Shown: positions 1-7,348, counted from the stretch's first letter. The stretch is DNA of 8,967 nt from Prosthecobacter sp. (GCA_020216965.1 JAIWOJ010000052.1:1-8967); one strand, 5' to 3'. Program-made: numbers and translations. Notes: generated by a model not told the origin, from the letters alone.

Positions 1-32
1 TTTTGCCGACCTGGCGCGTATCCCAGCCCATC

Positions 33-2792
33 ATGCCGCCGCCGCTTCTGACCGTCACCCACCGCCAGGGGATTTACCTGCCTGAGGCGGACCTCTGGCT
101 GGACCCGCACTTTGGCGTGGAGCGCGCTTTTATTTCCCATGCCCATGCGGACCATGTTGCCCGCCATGAGTTGACCTTTTGCTCAGAGATCACTCTGCAT
201 CTGATGCGGGAGCGCTATGGGCTGAAAAAAGATGGCGTCTTTCATGCCCTGCCTATGCGCTCTGCGCTGGGATGGGAGGGCTGGGAACTGCGCCTGCTGC
301 CCGCTGGGCACATCCTTGGCTCTGCGATGCTGCACCTGACACGGCAGAGCGATGGCGCGACGCTGCTCTACACCGGGGACTACAAGCTGCGCCAGGGCCT
401 AAGCTCAGAAAAATGCGAGCTGCTGCCTGCGGACACGCTGGTGATGGAGTGCACCTTTGGTCTGCCGCAGTTCCGCTTCCCTCCGGTCTCTGAGGTGGTG
501 GCGCAGATGCTGAAGTTTGTGCGCGAGACGCTGGAGGATGGCGGCATCCCTGTGCTGCTTGGTTATTCCCTGGGCAAGGCCCAAGAGATCCTCTGCGCGC
601 TGGCGCAGGCCGGGCACCCAGTGATGCTCCACAAGGCGGTGTGGGAGATGACGGAGGCGGTGCGCCCCTTGCTAGGGGCTGTGCCGGACTACCGCCTCTT
701 TGATGCCAGCCAGGCACGCGGGCATGTGCTGCTGTTCCCTCCCAGCCATGGCAAATCTCTCGCGCTGAAGAAGCTGAAGGTTTGCCGCACGGCCATGATG
801 ACCGGCTGGGCGATGCAGCCTGGGGCGCGCTTTCGCTACCAGGTGGATGAAATCCTACCCCTCAGTGACCATGCAGACTACCCTGAGCTGCTGGAGACGG
901 TGCAGACCGTGCAGCCGCGTCGCGTCTATCTCGTGCATGGGCACACGCAGCCCTTTGCCGCTGACCTACGCGCACGCGGCTATGAGGCGTGGACGCTGGA
1001 AAAAGCAGACCAACTGGAGCTGACGCTGCATCACCCAGGCAGCGCTGAGATCGAGGTGCCCCCTGACACCGCCCCCAACCTGACGCCCCAGGATGCCCCG
1101 CCTGACAGCCTGACGGCCTGGGCCGCCGCCTGTGCGCGCACGGCGGCGGAAAGCTCCCGTCTGCGCAAGGTGGAGCACCTCGCCCACTACCTGCGCGCTC
1201 TGGACCTACCCTCCCTCCCCCTGGCGGCGCGCTACTGCGCCGGGCAGACTGGGGATGCGGCCGCGGGGGAGGCACCGCTGAATACCGGCTGGGCCCTGAT
1301 CCGCCGTGCCCTGCAGGAGCTCAGCGGCATCCATGATGCGGAGTACCGTGCCATCTCACGCAGCCAGGCAGATGCAGGGCGCACGGCTTTTCTGGTGCTG
1401 CAAAAGGCAGCGCTGCAGCCCGTGGCGCTGCCGCTAGAGCAGGTGGCTGCGCTTTTGGATCAACTGCGCCAGGCCAGCAGCCAAGTCGCGCGCGTGCAAC
1501 GGCTACGCACCGCCCTGGCGGGCCTGTCGGCCCAGGATGGCTCCTGGCTCATCCGCCTGCTCACCGGGGAGCTGCGCATGGGCTCGAAGGAAGGGCTCAT
1601 TGAGGAAGCCATCGCCGCTGCCTTTGGGCAAAATGCTGACGCCGTGCGGCAGGCCGCCATGCTCTGTGGCGATATCGGCCGCGCCGCCTGGCTGGCGCGT
1701 GAGGGCAGGCTGGCCGATGCCCAGCCGCGCCCTTTTGTGCCGCTCAAGGTCATGCTGGCCTCCCCGGAAGAAACGGCAGCAGACATCTGGCAGCGCATGA
1801 CGGAGGACGGCATCACCGCCCTGTGGGTGGAGGACAAATATGACGGCATCCGCGCGCAAGTGCACCGCTGCGCTGACAGGGTGGAGATCTTTACCCGCGA
1901 TTTGAAGCCCATCGGCAGCCAGTTTCCTGAGGTGCTCAACGCCGTCCGCAGCCTGCCGCAGGATGTCATCCTAGATGGCGAAATCATCGCCTATGCCGAG
2001 GGCAAAAAGTTGACCTTCTTTGATCTGCAAAAGCGCCTTGGCCGCCGGGATCAGGCAGACCTTTTCCTGCCCAGTGACATCAGCGTGCGTTACGTCATCT
2101 TTGACCTGCTATGGCAGGATGGGCGCTCCCTGCTGGAGGAGCCGCTGAGCACACGACGGCAGGTGCTGGAAGCGCTGCACCTGCCTGACGATGGCAGGCT
2201 GGCGCTGATCCAAGTGCAGCAGGCACGCTCAGCGGAGGAGATTGAGGCGCTCTTCATGGCCGCACGCCGCCGTGGCAATGAGGGCCTCATCCTCAAATCC
2301 GCCCACAGCGCCTATGCACCAGGGCGGCGCGGCAAGTCCTGGCTCAAACTGAAAAAGGCCTTTGCCACGCTGGACGTGGTCGTGGTGAAGGCGGAGCAAG
2401 GCCACGGCAAGCGCGCCCATGTGCTCAGCGACTACACCTTTGCCGTGCGGGATGAGGAAACCGGCGCGCTGCGCGTCATTGGCAAGGCCTACAGCGGCCT
2501 GACCGATGCCGAGATCGAAGCCCTGACGGAGCATTTCACCGCCAACACCCTGGAGGAAAAAGGCCGCGTGCGCACGGTGCTGCCAGACACGGTGCTAGAG
2601 ATCGCCTTTGACTCCATCCAGCCCAGCAACAGGCATGACAGCGGCCTCGCCCTCCGTTTCCCGCGCATCCAGGCCATCCGGCGGGACAAAACCCCCGCTG
2701 AGATCGATACCCTGGCCTATGCGCGCAGGCTGGCTGGGCTCGCAGTCACTCCGCCAGACGCCGCCACACCTCCGGCAGCCGGCGCTGGATGA
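33..2792 (+). CDS. Fused ligase-associated MBL/beta-CASP exonuclease and ATP-dependent DNA ligase
   Basis: One unbroken frame encodes two enzymes (about 919 aa from ATG 33). Numbering here counts from the TTG at position 3. The N-terminal part (about 11-350) is a metallo-beta-lactamase/beta-CASP nuclease: HAHADH at 46-51, H103 in AGHILGS, D126 in YTGDYK, E149 (motif A), H290 in LSDHAD (motif B) and H312 in VYLVHGH (motif C), so all metal ligands are present. After a Pro/Asp-rich linker (about 350-370) comes a ligase: N-terminal DNA-binding region about 370-580, adenylation domain with motif I KYDGIR (K612 the predicted AMP-accepting lysine), LDGEI at 657-661, FDLL at 700-703, EGLILK at 760-765, SWLKLKK at 779-785, and an OB domain ending in RFPRIQAIRRDK at 885-896. 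In many bacteria these are separate neighbouring genes acting in DNA repair with a DEXH helicase and PdeM. ATG 33 was chosen because the next residues fit the family start; no Shine-Dalgarno is seen, and the frame is open to position 3, so an upstream start outside the window is possible. Confidence 0.93.
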   Translation: MPPPLLTVTHRQGIYLPEADLWLDPHFGVERAFISHAHADHVARHELTFCSEITLHLMRERYGLKKDGVFHALPMRSALGWEGWELRLLPAGHILGSAMLHLTRQSDGATLLYTGDYKLRQGLSSEKCELLPADTLVMECTFGLPQFRFPPVSEVVAQMLKFVRETLEDGGIPVLLGYSLGKAQEILCALAQAGHPVMLHKAVWEMTEAVRPLLGAVPDYRLFDASQARGHVLLFPPSHGKSLALKKLKVCRTAMMTGWAMQPGARFRYQVDEILPLSDHADYPELLETVQTVQPRRVYLVHGHTQPFAADLRARGYEAWTLEKADQLELTLHHPGSAEIEVPPDTAPNLTPQDAPPDSLTAWAAACARTAAESSRLRKVEHLAHYLRALDLPSLPLAARYCAGQTGDAAAGEAPLNTGWALIRRALQELSGIHDAEYRAISRSQADAGRTAFLVLQKAALQPVALPLEQVAALLDQLRQASSQVARVQRLRTALAGLSAQDGSWLIRLLTGELRMGSKEGLIEEAIAAAFGQNADAVRQAAMLCGDIGRAAWLAREGRLADAQPRPFVPLKVMLASPEETAADIWQRMTEDGITALWVEDKYDGIRAQVHRCADRVEIFTRDLKPIGSQFPEVLNAVRSLPQDVILDGEIIAYAEGKKLTFFDLQKRLGRRDQADLFLPSDISVRYVIFDLLWQDGRSLLEEPLSTRRQVLEALHLPDDGRLALIQVQQARSAEEIEALFMAARRRGNEGLILKSAHSAYAPGRRGKSWLKLKKAFATLDVVVVKAEQGHGKRAHVLSDYTFAVRDEETGALRVIGKAYSGLTDAEIEALTEHFTANTLEEKGRVRTVLPDTVLEIAFDSIQPSNRHDSGLALRFPRIQAIRRDKTPAEIDTLAYARRLAGLAVTPPDAATPPAAGAG

Positions 2793-4008
2793 GCGCGCGC
2801 GTCGTCGCTGGGATGCGGGCGCGGGTCATAGGCACATTCACCGTATCCTCCACCTCCAGGCGGCCCGGTTGGCGGCCATACTTAAAGTCCTTTTCCAGGC
2901 CGCCATCTGCCGTCAGCGGCAGATCCCGGCGCAGGGGATGGGGGATGGAAAGGTAAAAGCGGTCCGCACCGTGCGCCTCCCTAGCCCTCAAGCGCGCGGC
3001 TGCTAGCTCACGAAAAAGCTCCCGCGCCGTCCACTCCGCCGGGTTCACATAGCGCAAGGTCTCCGCCAGCAGCGGGCGGAACTGCGGCTGCGCGCGCAGG
3101 GCGGCAAAGGCACGATCAATCTCCTCCTGCACCAGCGGAAAGTGCGTGCAGCCCAGCACCACCGTGGATAGCGGGGCAGCCCCCACGCTTTGGGCATGAG
3201 TCAGCAACAGCTCACGCGCATCCACGGCACAACGCTCAGGCACGGTTTCAGGAAAGCTGGGATCCCCCTCGATCACCCCGGCTAGGTTCGGGCTGCCCTG
3301 CTGGGTCACCAGCGGCACGCTGCGCCCAGCTAGCCCCAGCGTCTGCCCGATCACGCGCGGATAGGCCCCACTGGCGCAGGTGCCCACGGTGGCCAGCACG
3401 CCCACCGCCCCCTGGTCATGCCCAGCCAGCACGCCCCGCGCACCCGCCTCCACCACGCCCACCACGATCACGGGCAGCTCCCAGGCTTTCAGCGCCTCAC
3501 GCAAATCGTCGATGCCATAAGCGGTGGCCGTATTGCAGGCGATGACCAGCGCCTTCACCGGCGGCTTATCCTGACGGAAGGCACCTGCCTCAGGGTCAAA
3601 CCAGCGCTTGCCCAGCAAAAAAATCGCGTCCTTCAGGATCAGCTCACGCAGATAATCCGTGCGCCCAGCGCTGGAGTAGTTCCCGTAGGGCATGTTGGCC
3701 TGGTCGCCAAAATACTGAAACCGCTCCCCAGCAAAGTCCGGCACCCCGTCCGCCCCTGGCTTCATCGTCTCATTGTGAAAAACATCCAGCGTCAGCAGTG
3801 CCTCTAGCACCGTCAGACCACCGATGCCGGAATCAAAAACACCGATGGGCAGATCGCGTGTGTCCGTAGCAAAAACGGAGCGGTCCAGGGAAAAAGGCAC
3901 ATCGCCCGCAGGATGGGCGCGCACATGCTCCACCACATCCACCGCGCCAAGGAGGCTTTGGCAACAGGCGATCAGGAGCAGCAGGGTATGTTTGGCAACG
4001 TTCATCAT
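2746..4008 (-). CDS. Asp/Glu (MurI-like) racemase with N-terminal export/lipoprotein signal
   Basis: A 420-aa member of the cofactor-independent aspartate/glutamate racemase family, which interconverts L- and D-amino acids; glutamate racemase supplies D-Glu for peptidoglycan. Family landmarks are intact: VFDSGIGGL (58-65, D59/S60), PYGNYS (107-112), first catalytic cysteine C158 in ACNTATAYG, and second cysteine C287 in GCTHFPLV. Usual MurI is about 260-290 aa. Here there is extra sequence at about 72-97 and 135-150, a C-terminal extension of about 75 residues after RFYLSIPHPL, and an N-terminal extension of about 50. The extension begins with K6, then TLLLLIACC, giving a possible lipobox L12-I13-A14-C15, so the protein may be exported or lipid-anchored, unlike cytoplasmic MurI. 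The ATG overlaps the cytidine deaminase stop (ATGA) and lacks its own Shine-Dalgarno, suggesting coupled translation. GTG codons at residues 23, 25, 26 and 29 could give a cytoplasmic form. Substrate specificity cannot be read from sequence, so no gene symbol is given. Confidence 0.88.
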   Translation of the reverse strand: MMNVAKHTLLLLIACCQSLLGAVDVVEHVRAHPAGDVPFSLDRSVFATDTRDLPIGVFDSGIGGLTVLEALLTLDVFHNETMKPGADGVPDFAGERFQYFGDQANMPYGNYSSAGRTDYLRELILKDAIFLLGKRWFDPEAGAFRQDKPPVKALVIACNTATAYGIDDLREALKAWELPVIVVGVVEAGARGVLAGHDQGAVGVLATVGTCASGAYPRVIGQTLGLAGRSVPLVTQQGSPNLAGVIEGDPSFPETVPERCAVDARELLLTHAQSVGAAPLSTVVLGCTHFPLVQEEIDRAFAALRAQPQFRPLLAETLRYVNPAEWTARELFRELAAARLRAREAHGADRFYLSIPHPLRRDLPLTADGGLEKDFKYGRQPGRLEVEDTVNVPMTRARIPATTRALIQRRLPEVWRRLAE

Positions 4009-4388
4009 AGGGAAAAAGAATGGGGCAGCAGATCAGCTAGGCGCAGGGTCACTGGCTGGCCGTTTTGGATCAGCGTCACCTCCGTGCTGCCCAGGGGAAG
4101 GGAAAACTCAGCGATGACCTGACGACACGCGCCACAAGGTGGAAATTCACGCTGAAGACAGACCACCGCGAGACGCGCCACCTTCATCCCCGCCCCCTCC
4201 GCTGCCACGGCCTGGCAGATGGCGGCACGCTCCGCGCATACAGTCAGGCCATAGCTGGCATTTTCCACATTGCAGCCGGTGAAGAGCCCGCCCTGGGCCG
4301 TAAGCAGCGCAGCCCCGACCTGGAAGCCGGAATACGGCGCATAAGCTCTTCCAGCGGCCTCTCGTGCTAGGGCAGATAGATCTGGCAT
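4005..4388 (-). CDS. cdd: Cytidine deaminase
   Basis: A 127-aa homotetrameric-type cytidine deaminase, which converts cytidine/deoxycytidine to uridine/deoxyuridine in pyrimidine salvage in the cytoplasm. Visible motifs: YAPYSGFQVGAAL (16-28), GCNVENASYG (38-47), CAE with zinc ligand C51 and proton-shuttle E53, PCGAC with zinc ligands C85 and C88, and the typical LLPHSF C-terminus. Length matches the family (about 130 aa). The ATG at 4388 was chosen because it puts the start close to the first conserved helix (LSALAREAAGRAYAPYSG). A TTG at 4451 in the same frame would add 21 basic, unconserved residues. An AGGAGG lies upstream but about 14 nt away, which is long. The stop overlaps the racemase ATG downstream, forming a two-gene operon. 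It is transcribed divergently from the epimerase gene. Confidence 0.95.
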   Translation of the reverse strand: MPDLSALAREAAGRAYAPYSGFQVGAALLTAQGGLFTGCNVENASYGLTVCAERAAICQAVAAEGAGMKVARLAVVCLQREFPPCGACRQVIAEFSLPLGSTEVTLIQNGQPVTLRLADLLPHSFSL

Positions 4389-4399
4389 GGCATACCCAT
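4367..4399 (-). other. Possible short uORF overlapping the cytidine deaminase start
   Basis: On the minus strand, ATGs at 4399 and 4393 share a frame that differs from cytidine deaminase. They encode MGMPCQIYLP (or MPCQIYLP) and end at TAG 4369-4367, inside the deaminase gene. The ATG at 4393 has the better spacing to the AGGAGG. The open frame is real, but its translation is speculative; so short a frame can easily arise by chance. Confidence 0.2.
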
Positions 4400-4513
4400 G
4401 GCCCTCCTCTCTCTTGCGTGCCAGTTTTTTTACAGCCCAGGCAGGTTGCAAACACCGATCCCCTGCCTGAGCGTACGGGCCGTTTTCACCCCTTAGCTCC
4501 TCCTCCCTGCCCC
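4389..4513. promoter_or_regulatory. Divergent intergenic region between cytidine deaminase and epimerase
   Basis: This 125-bp spacer must hold the start signals for both divergent transcripts. It contains a T7 tract (4425-4431, A-rich on the minus strand, as in TGTAAAAAAAC) and a pyrimidine-rich CTCCTCCTCCC just before the epimerase ATG. No convincing -35/-10 pair with proper spacing is seen on either strand, and no operator palindrome. Confidence 0.4.
4402..4409 (-). promoter_or_regulatory. Shine-Dalgarno GAGGAGGG upstream of cytidine deaminase
   Basis: Reading the minus strand, GAGGAGGG ends 13 nt before the in-frame ATG at 4388. It is the only strong Shine-Dalgarno-like sequence before any start in this window. 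Its spacing suits the out-of-frame ATG at 4393 (9 nt after AGGAGG) better than the in-frame ATG (14 nt). The match is visible; its use as a ribosome site is inferred. Confidence 0.5.
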
Positions 4514-5485
4514 ATGAACATCCTCGTCACCGGCGGTGCCGGCTTCATCGGCTCCCACACCGTCGAGCGGATTCTCTCCACCCGTGATGCCCGCATCACC
4601 ATCCTGGATAGCTTCAACGACTACTATAACCCCGCCATCAAGCGCGCCAACGTCGCTGCCTTTGAGGGGCGCGTGCATGTGCAGGAGGGTGACCTGACCG
4701 ACGCCGCCTTTGTCCGCCAGGTCTTTGAGCAGGGCCGTTTTGATGCCGTCATCCACCTCGCTGCCCGCGCGGGCGTGCGCCCCTCCATCGCAGACCCCGG
4801 GTTGTATATCGATGTGAATATTCGCGGCACCTTTCACCTCCTGGAGGCCGCGCGCCTCACCGGCTGCCGTCACTTCGTCTTCGCCAGCAGCTCCTCCGTC
4901 TATGGCCTGAACAAAAAGGTGCCCTTCAGTGAGGAGGATCCCATCCTCCAGACCATCAGCCCCTACGCCATGACGAAAATGGCCGGTGAGCAGATGTGCT
5001 CCAATTACAGCCACCTCCACGGCATCCGCACCGTCTGTCTGCGCTTCTTCACTGTCTATGGCCCACGCCAAAGACCCGACCTAGCCATCTCCAAATTTAC
5101 CCGATTGATTGAGGACGGCCAACCGATCGACAAATACGGCGACGGCACCACCGCGCGCGATTACACCTTCATCCGTGACATCGTGGACGGCATCCTAGGC
5201 GCGCTGGATTACGCCTCAGGCCCGATGTGTGAGATCTTTAACCTCGGCGGCTCTCAGACCGTCACGCTCAACGACTTGATCGCCACCATCGAGGATGCCG
5301 TGGGCAAAAAAGCACAAATCCGCCAGTTGCCCGACCAGCCCGGCGATGTGCCGCTGACCTCGGCCGACGTCAGCAAAGCGACCCGCCTGCTCAACTTCCG
5401 CCCGACCACCACCATCGCCCAAGGCGTGCCCGAATATGTGCGCTGGTTCCGCGAGATGCGTGCCCGCGGCGTCACGGTGTGCTGA
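4514..5485 (+). CDS. NAD-dependent nucleotide-sugar epimerase (UDP-glucuronate/UDP-glucose 4-epimerase-like)
   Basis: A 323-aa extended short-chain dehydrogenase. It starts directly with the NAD-binding Rossmann motif GGAGFIGSH (7-15), followed by the acidic D32 after the second strand, HLAARAGVRPSI (81-92), the serine-rich catalytic strand SSSSVYG (125-131), the catalytic pair Y151/K155 in YAMTK, RFFTVYGPRQRPD (177-189), and RDYTFIRDIVDGI (215-227). The HLAARAGVRPSI, RFFTVYGP and RDYTFIRDIV pattern is most like UDP-glucuronate 4-epimerases and related enzymes that make sugar precursors for surface polysaccharides. UDP-glucose 4-epimerase or a dehydratase remains possible. ATG 4514 was chosen because the protein then begins at the first beta strand; an earlier in-frame ATG at 4364 would add 50 unconserved residues and overlap cytidine deaminase. 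There is no Shine-Dalgarno; the leader is pyrimidine-rich. No glycosyltransferase neighbours are present, so its polysaccharide context is unknown. Confidence 0.92.
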   Translation: MNILVTGGAGFIGSHTVERILSTRDARITILDSFNDYYNPAIKRANVAAFEGRVHVQEGDLTDAAFVRQVFEQGRFDAVIHLAARAGVRPSIADPGLYIDVNIRGTFHLLEAARLTGCRHFVFASSSSVYGLNKKVPFSEEDPILQTISPYAMTKMAGEQMCSNYSHLHGIRTVCLRFFTVYGPRQRPDLAISKFTRLIEDGQPIDKYGDGTTARDYTFIRDIVDGILGALDYASGPMCEIFNLGGSQTVTLNDLIATIEDAVGKKAQIRQLPDQPGDVPLTSADVSKATRLLNFRPTTTIAQGVPEYVRWFREMRARGVTVC

Positions 5486-5500
5486 ATCCAGGGGACCACA

Positions 5501-7348
5501 CTACTTTTCCGCAGAGCGGAAGACCGGGGCCAGCAGCTCAAGCAGCGTGCTACGCGCGATGTAAAAGATATCCGCATCCCCCTGGAGCTGACCATAAAAC
5601 AAAGCCGCGTTCATGTTTCCCGCCTGGGTGGGGCTGAAGCTCAAGACCAAGTCCCGGGTGGGGCCCGTGCTCGCCCCAGGCTCGCCCAGTGTCACGACAA
5701 TGCGCAGGGCAGGATCTTGCAGCAGCGGGATCGCCGCCGTCGTATCGCCCACCCAATCTTGTGCATTCAGCTTAGACAGGGCATCTGAGAGGCGATCTGC
5801 CTTTACCCGATCAATCAGGGCGCTCAGATCCTGCCCAGCCCTCTCACCTGACCACTGCGCCGTGCCTGGATCATGCCGCAGGACCGTCGGGGGTGCCGTC
5901 CCAGCAGAGAGGCTGATCTGCCGCAGCGCGAACTGGCTAAAGCGCACCACACCCAGCCCTTTCCATTTGATCCCCTCCTGGGGGATCGAGGGCAGGATGG
6001 AAGCATCCACACGCAGCACCGAAGGCTCATCCGCATACTTGGCAAAAAACTCCGTGCTCTCTGGGTTTGCCCCAAAAAGGAGGCTCGTTTTTTTCCCTGA
6101 AATCGTCCACGACACGCTCAAAAACGGTGCCTCCAGGCCATAGGCGGAGAGGTTCGCGGCGCTGTCCGAGGTGAACTCCAGAACCTGGAAGCTATTGAGC
6201 GCATCAAAGAACCGCGTGATACGATCGCCATTCGCCGCTGACCACCGCTCATGACGCTTCAGAAACCAAGAGTCATCCCGCTTTTCCATCTGGATCGGCA
6301 AATGCAAGGCGCTGGTGATCTCGATCGCACTCACTGCCTCACGATCAATCCGAGCCAACATCCGATCGCGAAGCTGGTTGGGCTCTGCCCAGAGGTCACC
6401 AAGAGACTTGGAGAGCACGGTGAAAACTGGCTTGCGTAGGTTGACGCTCGCCTTCGTGACGCCCTCACCTGCTGCATCAGGCTTTTCCAGAACCAACTCC
6501 ACCGGTTTGACAAAGCCAGCTAGCGTGATCTGGGCACGCAGCTCACCATTGGAGACCCCTGGAAGCGTTGCGGAGGGGGTCGCCGTCGTGCCTGGAGGCG
6601 GCTCTGCGGCGCTTTTGACCGTGAGGTTTAGCAGGGTGGAAAGAATGTCATTGATGCGCTCCGCGCTCCCTCGCGCACGCAGTGGCTTGACCAGCTCCCA
6701 GGCAGATTTCCCATCCGCACGTGCCAGCTCGATCTGCCCCTGAGCATGCGCCAGCTTTAGCCCCGTGACCAGCTCAGCAGGCAGGCGCAGCAGCTTATTG
6801 TCTCGCCACTCCGCAGAAGTCGCCTTGAGCATCTCTGGCAGCGTGGTACGTGCGGCGTAGGCAGCAGCCCCGCCCCTTCCCACGGCCTGGCGGATCGCCA
6901 AATAGTGGCTGCCTTCCACTGGGGAGGCAGCTCCCACCGCCAAGTCCAGCACCTGCTCACCTCCCTCCTGCAATCGGATCACATGCTTAGGCTTATCCAA
7001 AAGCGTGCGCTCCCAGGCTGCATCGTCAAACTCACGACGGTGCACACGCTGAAGCCAGCCTGTGGCTTGGATTTCAGAGAGCAGCTTCGTCACGCGCTCA
7101 GGGTCCGCCAGATCATTAAATGGCTGCCGCACCCACCACTGCCCTCCATCCCATTGGAGGCTGACGTGGTCGCTCGCCCCTGGGTGCTCGATTTCAATCT
7201 GCGTGATCTTTTTTGATTCTTTCCGGACTGGGCCACGGCGCATCTCTGCCAGCTCACGCGTACTCGGCAGCCAGCGCTCAATCCCAAGAATGGCTAAACC
7301 AAGCATGATGGCGGCAGAGAGAAGGATCAGGGTGGTGCGAAAACTCAT
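5501..7348 (-). CDS. Membrane-anchored DUF4340 protein with four-fold internal repeat
   Basis: A 615-aa protein with one N-terminal membrane segment (about 7-23, LILLSAAIMLGLAILGI) and a large domain probably on the outer face of the cytoplasmic membrane. The sequence has the character of DUF4340 proteins, which are of unknown biochemical role and are often encoded beside Gld-type ABC transporter genes. Four similar modules can be traced by eye, beginning near residues 48, 181, 327 and 460. Each has a beta pair with a conserved Trp (W71/W72, W217, W361, W499) followed by a helix ending in L-rich residues (VTKLLSEI, INDILSTLL, ITRFFDALNS, LIDRVKADRL), then a beta sheet that ends in a short leucine helix (TLPEMLK, VLSKSLGDL, ILPSIP, TLLELLAP). 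Pro/Thr-rich linkers occur near 249-263. No catalytic motif is apparent. It stands alone here: divergent from the small membrane protein and convergent, 15 bp apart, with the epimerase. No Shine-Dalgarno is seen before the ATG. Confidence 0.85.
   Translation of the reverse strand: MSFRTTLILLSAAIMLGLAILGIERWLPSTRELAEMRRGPVRKESKKITQIEIEHPGASDHVSLQWDGGQWWVRQPFNDLADPERVTKLLSEIQATGWLQRVHRREFDDAAWERTLLDKPKHVIRLQEGGEQVLDLAVGAASPVEGSHYLAIRQAVGRGGAAAYAARTTLPEMLKATSAEWRDNKLLRLPAELVTGLKLAHAQGQIELARADGKSAWELVKPLRARGSAERINDILSTLLNLTVKSAAEPPPGTTATPSATLPGVSNGELRAQITLAGFVKPVELVLEKPDAAGEGVTKASVNLRKPVFTVLSKSLGDLWAEPNQLRDRMLARIDREAVSAIEITSALHLPIQMEKRDDSWFLKRHERWSAANGDRITRFFDALNSFQVLEFTSDSAANLSAYGLEAPFLSVSWTISGKKTSLLFGANPESTEFFAKYADEPSVLRVDASILPSIPQEGIKWKGLGVVRFSQFALRQISLSAGTAPPTVLRHDPGTAQWSGERAGQDLSALIDRVKADRLSDALSKLNAQDWVGDTTAAIPLLQDPALRIVVTLGEPGASTGPTRDLVLSFSPTQAGNMNAALFYGQLQGDADIFYIARSTLLELLAPVFRSAEK

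Noticed and set aside
3..32. TTG at position 3 as start of the exonuclease-ligase gene
   Set aside because: It adds ten residues that do not resemble the family N-terminus. ATG 33 is preferred, although a start upstream of the window cannot be excluded.
1460..1987. A 175-codon minus-strand open frame opposite the ligase adenylation domain
   Set aside because: It is the antisense of conserved ligase motifs, with a Ser/Arg-rich composition typical of shadow frames.
4389..4451. TTG at 4451 as start of cytidine deaminase
   Set aside because: The extra 21 residues are basic and unconserved, and the family's first helix starts just after ATG 4388.
4493..5071. A 192-codon minus-strand open frame
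   Set aside because: It lies opposite the well-conserved epimerase and its composition is a mirror of that gene; no domain is recognisable.
5486..5500. Bidirectional terminator between the epimerase and DUF4340 genes
   Set aside because: The 15-bp gap holds no inverted repeat or T-tract.
5969..5987. GATCCCC-TCCTG-GGGGATC hairpin inside the DUF4340 gene
   Set aside because: A single 7-bp stem within coding DNA, with no T-tract and no second copy; such stems arise by chance in GC-rich genes.
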